Below are positions 57,918 through 64,000 of a stretch of DNA of 64,000 nucleotides, in pieces. Position 1 is the first letter of the stretch, and every line of letters starts with the position of its first letter. The translations under genes and the position numbers were made by a program. The notes below the pieces were generated by a model. That model made no database searches. It was not told where the DNA came from and saw only the letters and a list, made by a program, of their open reading frames with translations. The stretch is from Streptomyces tateyamensis (lineage in GTDB: Bacteria > Actinomycetota > Actinomycetes > Streptomycetales > Streptomycetaceae): positions 4,424 through 68,423 of the forward strand of contig NZ_PYBW01000082.1 in assembly GCF_003205575.1 (NCBI RefSeq), written 5' to 3'.

Positions 57918-58685
57918 GAACTTGGCCTTTCCCGGGCCCTCCTCGACGAAGCTGCGCATGCCGGTGGTGCGGTCCTCGGTGGCGAACAGGCCGGCGAACA
58001 GGCTGCGCTCGATGGCCAGGCCGGTGTCCAGGTCGGTCTCCAGGCCGCGGTCGACCGCCTCCTTCGCGGCGCGCAGCGCCCAGGCCGGGCCTGCGGCGAG
58101 CTTGCCGGCCCAGTCCAGGGCGGCCTGGTAGACCTCCTCGGCCGGGACCACCTGGTCGATCAGGCCGATCCGCAGCGCCTCGTCGGCGCGCACCATGCGG
58201 CCGGTGAAGATCAGCTCCTTGGCCTTGGCCGGGCCGACCAGCCGGGCGAGGCGCTGGGTGCCGCCGGCCCCGGGGATCAGGCCGAGCAGGATCTCCGGCT
58301 GGCCGAGCTTGGCGTTCTCGGCGGCGATCCGGATGTCCGCGCAGAGCGCGAGCTCGCAGCCGCCGCCGAGCGCGTACCCGGTCACGGCGGCCACCACGGG
58401 CTTCGGGATCCGGGCCACCGCGGTGAACGCGTCCTGCAGCGCGCCGCCGCGGGCCACCATGTCGGTGTACCCCATCCGCTGCATCTCCTTGATATCCGCG
58501 CCGGCCGCGAACACCTTCTCGCCGCCGTAGACCACCACGGCCCGCACGTCCTCGCGGGCCGCCGCCTCGTCGGCGACCTCGCGCAGCTGGTCCTGCATGG
58601 CGACGTCCAGCGCGTTCATCGGCGGGCGCGCCAGGCGGATGGTGCCGACGGCGTCCGCGACCTCCAGGGTGACGAACCGGGTCAT
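57912..58685 (-). CDS. Enoyl-CoA hydratase/isomerase family protein
   Basis: A 257-residue crotonase-fold protein that hydrates 2-enoyl-CoA in fatty-acid or related catabolism. Oxyanion-hole blocks are VFAAGADIKEMQRMGY near 58-73 and VTGYALGGGCELALCADIRI near 99-118. Both catalytic glutamates appear to be present: Glu in GGGCELALC and Glu in KLGQPEILLGLIPGAGGTQR. Start ATG 58685 behind GGAGG. Single gene. It could complete the acyl-CoA cluster at 38-47 kb functionally, but it lies 10 kb away and that is speculation. Confidence 0.9.
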   Translation of the reverse strand: MTRFVTLEVADAVGTIRLARPPMNALDVAMQDQLREVADEAAAREDVRAVVVYGGEKVFAAGADIKEMQRMGYTDMVARGGALQDAFTAVARIPKPVVAAVTGYALGGGCELALCADIRIAAENAKLGQPEILLGLIPGAGGTQRLARLVGPAKAKELIFTGRMVRADEALRIGLIDQVVPAEEVYQAALDWAGKLAAGPAWALRAAKEAVDRGLETDLDTGLAIERSLFAGLFATEDRTTGMRSFVEEGPGKAKFN

Positions 58686-58859
58686 GAGGGAGCCTCCAGA
58701 GGGGTTAACGGTGGTGAACCCTGACAGTAGCGGCAGTGGCGCTGCTAGCGTGAGGGCGTGTTCCTCTTCCGTGCGTAGGGCAGAGCGTGTGGCCGCACTT
58801 CGTGGTGGTGCGGTCCTTCGGCGTCCCCTTGCACGCTCTCTCCGTTGAGGAACCCTCCG

Positions 58860-59996
58860 ATGAACCGCATTCCCGGCCTCGCGCCGGTGTTCCTGGCCGC
58901 CCTGGTGGGGCGGCTCTCCTACGGCACGGTCTCCCTCGCCCTGGTGCTGACGGTCCGTGGCACCACCGGGTCCTACGCCTCGGTCGGCACGGTGCTGGCA
59001 CTGTTCGGGCTGACCGCGGCCGCGCTGGCGCCGGCGCGGGCCCGGCTGATCGACCGTCACGGCGTGCGGCGGGTGCTGCCGGCGCTGGCCCTGCTCTACG
59101 CTGCGCTGCTCCTCGCGCTCGCCCTCACCGGCCCGCGCTGGCTGCCGCTGTCGGCCGCCGCGGCCGGGGCCTGCGCTCCCCCGCTGGGGCCCGTGCTGCG
59201 GGCCGGGTTGAGCGAGCTGCTCGGGCCGGGGCCCCAGCTGGAACGCGCGTTCAGCGTGGACGCGGTGACCGAGGAGCTGCTGTACGTGGGCGGTCCGCTG
59301 CTGGTCGGGCTGACCGGCGGGCGGGCCGGCCTGCTGGTCAGCGCGGGGCTGGTGCTCAGCGGCTCGCTCGGGCTGGCGCTGCTCGCACCGCCCACGGCGC
59401 GGCGGCAGGCCGCGACGGGCGGCGGGCTGCCGCGCCGGGTACCCGGCATCGGGCGGCCGGTGCTGGTCGCGGGCGCGGCAGGTCTGGCCCTGGGCACGCT
59501 CGGGCTGCTGCTGGTGGTCGCCGCCGCCGGGACGGGCGCGCTGCCCTGGCTGGAGGCGGCCTTGGCCGCGGGCAGCGCACTGGGCGGCCTGACGCACGGC
59601 GCGGTGCGCTGGCAGGCACCGCCGGCGATCCGGCTGACCTGGGGAGCCGTCGGTCTGGGCGTGGGCGTCGCGGTGGCGGGGTGCGCTCCCGGGACGGGCG
59701 CGCTGCTGGTGGGGGTGGCGGTCCTGGGAGTCTTCGTCAGCCCCGTCCTGGCCACGGCCTACCTGCTCGCGGACCAGCGGGCGCCCCGGTGGCGGCGGAC
59801 GGCGGCCGGGAGTTGGGTCAACACCGCCTTCAACGCCGGCTCCGCACTGGGGACCGCGCTTGCCGCCCCGCTGGCGAGCCGGGCTCCGCTGCCGCTCTGC
59901 TTCGCGGCGGCCGCGCTGCCCCTGCTGGCGGCCGCCGCCGGGGGCCGGCTCAGGCCTGCGGGCGGGTGCGCACCAGAGTCCGCACCGCCTGCGTGA
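58860..59996 (+). CDS. MFS transporter
   Basis: A 378-residue membrane protein with about 12 hydrophobic segments, of the MFS fold and the short, glycine/alanine-rich type frequent in actinomycetes. APVFLAALVGRLSYGTVSLA opens the first helix, ARARLIDRHGVRRVLPALAL is a motif-A-like loop, and RAFSVDAVTEELLYVGGPLL near 127-146 is typical of this group. Substrate unknown. ATG 58860 has GAGG upstream; a TTG at 58845 is in frame. The last 47 bases overlap the convergent bioF gene. Confidence 0.8.
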   Translation: MNRIPGLAPVFLAALVGRLSYGTVSLALVLTVRGTTGSYASVGTVLALFGLTAAALAPARARLIDRHGVRRVLPALALLYAALLLALALTGPRWLPLSAAAAGACAPPLGPVLRAGLSELLGPGPQLERAFSVDAVTEELLYVGGPLLVGLTGGRAGLLVSAGLVLSGSLGLALLAPPTARRQAATGGGLPRRVPGIGRPVLVAGAAGLALGTLGLLLVVAAAGTGALPWLEAALAAGSALGGLTHGAVRWQAPPAIRLTWGAVGLGVGVAVAGCAPGTGALLVGVAVLGVFVSPVLATAYLLADQRAPRWRRTAAGSWVNTAFNAGSALGTALAAPLASRAPLPLCFAAAALPLLAAAAGGRLRPAGGCAPESAPPA

Positions 59997-61131
59997 TCTG
60001 CTGCTGCGTCAGGTCGGCCCGGGCGGTCAGGCGCAGGCGGGAGTAGCCGTCGGGCACGGACGGCGGGCGGAAGCAGCCCACCGCCAGGCCCGCGTCGCGG
60101 CAGGCGTCGCGCCAGGCGACCGCCTGCTCGGGGCCTGCCGCCCGCACCGAGACCACGGCGGCGTCCGGGTCGCTGGCGCGCAGCCCCGCGGTGGTGAGCT
60201 CGGCAGCGAGGGTGCGGGCCACCTCGCGGGCCCGCTCGGCCCGCTGCGGCTCGGCGCGCAGCAGGCGCAGCGCGCCCAGCGCCGCCCCGACCGCGGCCGG
60301 CGCCAGGCCGGTGTCGAAGATGAAGGTACGGGCGGTCTCCACCAGGTGCCGAATCACCCGCTGCGGCCCGAAGACCACGCCGCCCTGCGAGCCGAGCGAC
60401 TTGGAGAGCGTCGCGGTGGCCACCACGTCCGGGGCACCCGTCAGCCCGACCGCCGCCGGCGCCCCGCGCCCGCCCGGCCCGAGCACCCCGAGGCCGTGCG
60501 CGTCGTCCACCAGCAGCGCCGCCCCGTGTGCCCGGGCTGCGGCCGACAGGCCGGCGATCGGCGCGGCGTTGCCGTCCACCGAGAAGACCGTGTCGCTGAC
60601 CACCAGCGCCCGCGGCTGCGCGCGCTCGGCCAGCGCGGTCGCGACCGCCTCCGGCGAGGCGTGCGCGGCCCGGTGCACCCGGCTGCGGGAGAGCCGGCAG
60701 CCGTCGATCAGCGAGGCGTGGTTGTAGGCGTCCGAGACGATCAGCGTGTCCGGGTCGGTCAGCGCGGTCAGCGCGGCCAGGTTCGCCGCGTAGCCGGAGG
60801 AGAAGACCAGCGCCGCCTCCACCCCGTAGAAGTCGGCCAGTTCGGCCTCCAGCTCGGTGTGCAGCGCGGTGGTGCCGGTGACCAGGCGGGAGCCGGTCGA
60901 GCCGCCGCCCCAGCGGCGGGCCGCCTCGGCGGCGGCCCCGGTGACCACGGGGTGGTGGGTCAGGCCGAGGTAGTCGTTGCTCGCCAGGTCGAGCACCGGG
61001 TCCTCGGCGGGCCGGCTGCGCAGGGTGCGGGTCAGGCCGGCCCGGGCGCGCAGCTCTGCGGCCTCGTCCAGCCAGTCGAAGACGGCGCCGGGAGCGGTGG
61101 GCCGGGCGGACACCTCGGGTGCAGGGATCAT
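59950..61131 (-). CDS. bioF: 8-amino-7-oxononanoate synthase
   Basis: A 393-residue PLP enzyme of the alpha-oxoamine synthase family that condenses pimeloyl-ACP/CoA with L-alanine in biotin synthesis. The PLP lysine is Lys244 in ATATLSKSLGSQGGVVFG. LASNDYLGLTHHPVV, GGGSTGSRLVTGTTALHTEL and LLVDDAHGLGVLGPGGRGAP are the standard BioF blocks and separate it from the KBL at 55 kb. Start ATG 61131. No bioA, bioB or bioD lies in the window. Biotin is the cofactor of the carboxylase at 41.7-45.4 kb, but no direct link is shown. Confidence 0.92.
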   Translation of the reverse strand: MIPAPEVSARPTAPGAVFDWLDEAAELRARAGLTRTLRSRPAEDPVLDLASNDYLGLTHHPVVTGAAAEAARRWGGGSTGSRLVTGTTALHTELEAELADFYGVEAALVFSSGYAANLAALTALTDPDTLIVSDAYNHASLIDGCRLSRSRVHRAAHASPEAVATALAERAQPRALVVSDTVFSVDGNAAPIAGLSAAARAHGAALLVDDAHGLGVLGPGGRGAPAAVGLTGAPDVVATATLSKSLGSQGGVVFGPQRVIRHLVETARTFIFDTGLAPAAVGAALGALRLLRAEPQRAERAREVARTLAAELTTAGLRASDPDAAVVSVRAAGPEQAVAWRDACRDAGLAVGCFRPPSVPDGYSRLRLTARADLTQQQITQAVRTLVRTRPQA

Positions 61132-61239
61132 GGTGCGCAGACTTACACGCGCCCACTGGAGCGGGCAACGTCATCCGCTGCACACCGGGGCCGCGAACGC
61201 ACCCGTACCGGTGCACGCGGGGTCGGCGCAGGTGAACGG

Positions 61240-61245
61240 TAGGGT
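61240..61245 (+). promoter_or_regulatory. Leaderless -10 for helicase gene
   Basis: TAGGGT ends six bases before the GTG start at 61252, the spacing at which transcription begins at the start codon itself. No ribosome site is present. Confidence 0.55.
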
Positions 61246-61251
61246 GGCCAG

Positions 61252-63768
61252 GTGACCCTCCTGGACCTGATGCCGAAGCCGGCCGACCCCGACGCGCTGT
61301 ACACCACCTTCGCGGGGTGGACCGAGGAGCGCGGCATCACCCTCTACCCGGCCCAGGAGGAGGCGCTGATCGAGCTGTTCACCGGCGCCAACGTGATCCT
61401 GGCGACGCCGACCGGCTCGGGCAAGTCGCTGGTCGCCGCCGGCGCGCACTTCGCCGCGCTGGCCGAGGGCAAGCGGACCTTCTACACCGCGCCGATCAAG
61501 GCGCTGGTCTCGGAGAAGTTCTTCGACCTGTGCAAGATCTTCGGCACCGAGCAGGTCGGCATGATGACCGGCGACGCGAGCGTCAACCCGACCGCGCCGA
61601 TCATCTGCTGCACCGCCGAGGTGCTGGCCAACATCGCGCTGCGGGACGGCGCCCGGGCCGACGTCGGCCAGGTGGTGATGGACGAGTTCCACTTCTACGC
61701 CGAACCGGACCGCGGCTGGGCCTGGCAGATCCCGATCCTGGAACTGCCGCACGTGCAGTTCCTGTTGATGTCGGCCACCCTGGGCGACGTGCGCCGGTTC
61801 GAGACGGACCTGACCCGGCGCACCGGCCGCACCACCACCGTGGTCCGCTCCGCCACCCGCCCGGTCCCGCTGTTCTACGAGTACAAGCGGACCACCCTGC
61901 ACGACACCCTGGAGGAGCTGCTGACGACCGGTCAGGCACCGGTCTACGTCGTGCACTTCACCCAGAAGGAGGCGGTGGAGCGGGCGCAGTCGCTGATGAG
62001 CATCAACATGTGCTCCAAGGCGGAGAAGGACGCCATCGCCGACCTGATCGGCAACTTCCGCTTCACCACCAAGTTCGGCCGCAGCCTCTCCCGGTACGTG
62101 CGGCACGGCATCGGCGTGCACCACGCCGGGATGCTGCCCAAGTACCGCCGACTGGTCGAACGCCTCGCCCAGGCAGGCCTGTTGAAGGTGATCTGCGGCA
62201 CCGACACGCTCGGCGTCGGGGTCAACGTGCCGATCCGCACCGTGCTGTTCACCGCCCTGTCCAAGTACGACGGCGTGCGGGTGCGGGTGCTGCGGGCCCG
62301 CGAGTTCCACCAGATCGCCGGGCGGGCCGGGCGGGCCGGCTTCGACACCGTGGGCCAGGTGGTGGCCCAGGCCCCCGAGCACGTGGTGGAGAACGAGAAG
62401 GCGCTGGCCAAGGCGGGTGACGACCCGAAGAAGAAGCGCAAGGTGGTCCGCAAGAAGGCGCCGGAAGGTTTCGTCAGCTGGTCGGAGGAGACCTTCGAGC
62501 GGCTGATCTCGGCCGAACCCGAGCCGCTGGTCTCCCGGTTCAAGGTGAGCCACGCGATGCTGCTGGCGGTGATCGGCCGGCCGGGCAACGCCTTCGAGGC
62601 GATGCGGCACCTGTTGACCGACAACCACGAGGAGCGGTCCGCGCAGCGCCGGCACATCCGCCAGACGGTCGCCATCTACCGCTCGCTGCTGGCCGGCGGC
62701 GTGGTCGAGCAGTTGGCCGAGCCGGACGCGGATGGCCGCATCGTGCGCCTGACCGTGGACCTGCAGGAGAACTTCGCGCTCAACCAGCCGCTCTCCACCT
62801 TCGCGCTGGCCGCCTTCGAGCTGCTGGACCCGGAGTCGCCCGGCTACGCGCTGGACGTCGTCTCGGTGGTCGAGGCCACCCTGGACGACCCGCGCCAGAT
62901 CCTGGCCGCCCAGCAGAACAAGGCGCGCGGCGAGGCCATCGGCCAGATGAAGGCCGACGGCATCGAGTACGAGGAGCGGATGGAGCGGCTGCAGGAGGTG
63001 ACCTGGCCCAAGCCGCTGGAGGAGCTGCTGAACCACGCCTACGAGGTGTACCGCCGGGCGCACCCGTGGATCGGCGACTACCAGCTGCAGCCCAAGTCGG
63101 TGGTGCGCGACCTGTACGAGCGCGCGATGACCTTCACCGACTACGTCGGCCACTACGACCTGGCCCGCACCGAGGGCATCGTGCTGCGCTACCTGGCCGG
63201 CGCCTACAAGGCGTTGGAGCAGACCGTGCCGGACGACCTGAAGACCGAGGCGCTCAAGGACGTGATCGCCTGGCTCGGCGAGCTGGTCCGCCAGGTCGAC
63301 TCCAGCCTGCTGGACGAGTGGGAGCAGCTGGCCAACCCCACCGAGCCCTCCGCGCAGGAGAAGGAGCTGGAGTCCAAGCCGCTGCCGGTCACCGCCAACG
63401 CGCGCGCCTTCCGGGTCCTGGTGCGCAACGAGATGTTCCGCCGCGTCGAGCTGGCCGCGCTCGAGAACTACCGCGCGCTGGGCGAGTTGGACGGCGAGTC
63501 GGGCTGGGACGCGGACCGCTGGGCGGACGCGATGGACGCCTACTACGAGGAGCACGACGACCTGGGCACCGGTCCCGACGCCCGTGGTCCGAAGATGCTG
63601 CTGATCGAGGAGGTCGAGGAGGACGGCCTGTGGCGGGTCCGGCAGATCTTCGACGACCCGGCCGGCGACCACGACTGGGGCATCAGCGCCGAGGTGGACC
63701 TGCACGGCTCGGACGAGGAGGGCCGCGCGGTGCTGCAGGTCACCGCGGTCGACCGGCTGGACGGCTGA
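61252..63768 (+). CDS. Ski2-like DEAD/DEAH-box helicase with DUF3516
   Basis: An 838-residue superfamily-2 helicase. Q-like and Walker A blocks are LYPAQEEALIEL and ATPTGSGKSL (51-60), motif II is VVMDEFHFYAEPDRGW near 143 (DEFH), motif III MSATLGD, and motif VI FHQIAGRAGRAGFD near 350. VRHGIGVHHAGMLPKYRRLV is typical of the Ski2/Mtr4 type. A C-terminal DUF3516 region follows (about 540-838). A basic KKKRKVVRKKAPEG loop lies near 390. Probably acts on RNA or structured DNA; the function of this actinobacterial group is not established to my knowledge. GTG start without leader. Confidence 0.9.
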   Translation: MTLLDLMPKPADPDALYTTFAGWTEERGITLYPAQEEALIELFTGANVILATPTGSGKSLVAAGAHFAALAEGKRTFYTAPIKALVSEKFFDLCKIFGTEQVGMMTGDASVNPTAPIICCTAEVLANIALRDGARADVGQVVMDEFHFYAEPDRGWAWQIPILELPHVQFLLMSATLGDVRRFETDLTRRTGRTTTVVRSATRPVPLFYEYKRTTLHDTLEELLTTGQAPVYVVHFTQKEAVERAQSLMSINMCSKAEKDAIADLIGNFRFTTKFGRSLSRYVRHGIGVHHAGMLPKYRRLVERLAQAGLLKVICGTDTLGVGVNVPIRTVLFTALSKYDGVRVRVLRAREFHQIAGRAGRAGFDTVGQVVAQAPEHVVENEKALAKAGDDPKKKRKVVRKKAPEGFVSWSEETFERLISAEPEPLVSRFKVSHAMLLAVIGRPGNAFEAMRHLLTDNHEERSAQRRHIRQTVAIYRSLLAGGVVEQLAEPDADGRIVRLTVDLQENFALNQPLSTFALAAFELLDPESPGYALDVVSVVEATLDDPRQILAAQQNKARGEAIGQMKADGIEYEERMERLQEVTWPKPLEELLNHAYEVYRRAHPWIGDYQLQPKSVVRDLYERAMTFTDYVGHYDLARTEGIVLRYLAGAYKALEQTVPDDLKTEALKDVIAWLGELVRQVDSSLLDEWEQLANPTEPSAQEKELESKPLPVTANARAFRVLVRNEMFRRVELAALENYRALGELDGESGWDADRWADAMDAYYEEHDDLGTGPDARGPKMLLIEEVEEDGLWRVRQIFDDPAGDHDWGISAEVDLHGSDEEGRAVLQVTAVDRLDG

Positions 63769-63805
63769 CCGGCCGCCAGGCCGTGAGGTTGACGGGCCCG
63801 GAGTT

Positions 63806-63818
63806 TGACGGTCCGTCA
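63806..63818. terminator. Short palindrome after helicase gene
   Basis: TGACGG-t-CCGTCA with GGGCCCGG and CCCGGGTCC flanks that can extend the stem. It is followed by three CCTGGTG repeats at 63844-63864. Confidence 0.4.
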
Positions 63819-63880
63819 GGCGCCCGGGTCCAGATCCCGGGTTCCTGGTGCCTGGTGCCTGGTGGAATCCCGGGGCGGGG

Positions 63881-64000
63881 TCAGTTCCAGCTGAAGACGG
63901 ACATCCCGGCGGTGTACGACACCGCCCGGGTGGCCTCGCTCAGCTCCGGGTCGTCCGCCCCGGCAGGCTGGTGGCCGTCGGCGAACCGCGAGCTGGTGAT
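63881..64000 (-). CDS. 3' end of an unidentified gene (runs off the window)
   Basis: Forty minus-strand codons remain open from the window edge to a TGA at 63881-63883. The visible C-terminus reads ITSSRFADGHQPAGADDPEL and ends YTAGMSVFSWN. Codon bias is strong, so it is coding. The pattern of DDPELSEATRAVSY suggests a soluble alpha/beta protein, but I do not recognise the family. It converges on the helicase gene. Confidence 0.55.
   Translation of the reverse strand: MTSSRFADGHQPAGADDPELSEATRAVSYTAGMSVFSWN

Overview
The window is chromosomal DNA of very high G+C with actinomycete gene style: GTG/TTG starts, third-position G/C bias, GTGA/ATGA stop-start overlaps and leaderless starts close behind TAnnnT boxes. 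The gene families (a SepF paralogue, SpoIIE-type phosphatase, DUF2267, DUF5997, secreted beta-helix protein, LysG/LysE pair) point to a Streptomyces/Kitasatospora-type organism. The short DUF6296-like gene at 1057 leans towards Kitasatospora, but I cannot settle the genus from sequence alone. I see no rRNA, tRNA, CRISPR array, intact insertion sequence or phage module.

Layout. 0.1-1.3 kb: DUF2267, STAS-domain anti-anti-sigma factor and a DUF6296-like protein. 1.3-13 kb: a redox/electrophile stress neighbourhood with an HxlR regulator divergent from a quinone oxidoreductase plus a GlcG/HbpS-like protein, a DUF2306 membrane protein with its TetR regulator, glutaminase, cupin plus AraC regulator, DUF4230 protein, a MerR regulator divergent from an Old Yellow Enzyme, Ohr and an aldo-keto reductase. 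Two decayed genes lie here: the N-terminus of an XRE regulator and an aldehyde dehydrogenase fragment. 13-16.7 kb: a low-GC spacer, then a large secreted beta-helix protein with three copies of a beta-sandwich module. 17-28.9 kb: two methyltransferase-fold enzymes, a hydrolase, an AI-2E family permease, LysG/LysE amino-acid export, a PAP2 phosphatase, a VOC protein, a winged-helix protein, a GDPD, a TOBE/HTH protein and a ROK regulator divergent from an MFS exporter. 30-37.9 kb: TVP38/DedA protein, SDR, DinB-like protein, SepF paralogue, TetR plus 14-helix MFS exporter, and a PAS-GAF-PP2C-HATPase phosphatase.

38-47.2 kb: a minus-strand cluster reading AtuA-like protein, carboxyltransferase, biotin carboxylase/BCCP, acyl-CoA dehydrogenase, acyl-CoA ligase, TetR regulator. 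It fits activation, desaturation and carboxylation of a branched acid, but the later hydratase and lyase are absent, so its substrate is open. 47.5-55 kb: WYL regulator divergent from an alpha/beta hydrolase and GNAT gene, a lipoprotein with a duplicated Cys motif, a LysR-like ligand domain without an HTH divergent from DUF5997, TerD, a Gfo/Idh/MocA oxidoreductase and a LysR regulator. 55-64 kb: kbl-tdh threonine catabolism, enoyl-CoA hydratase, an MFS protein, bioF, a Ski2-like helicase and the 3' end of one further gene.

The strongest leads are the LysR-domain/DUF5997 pair, the beta-helix protein with a module placed inside its helix, the AtuA-type carboxylase cluster, a set of spacer tandem repeats, and several near-perfect operators that pair regulators with targets.
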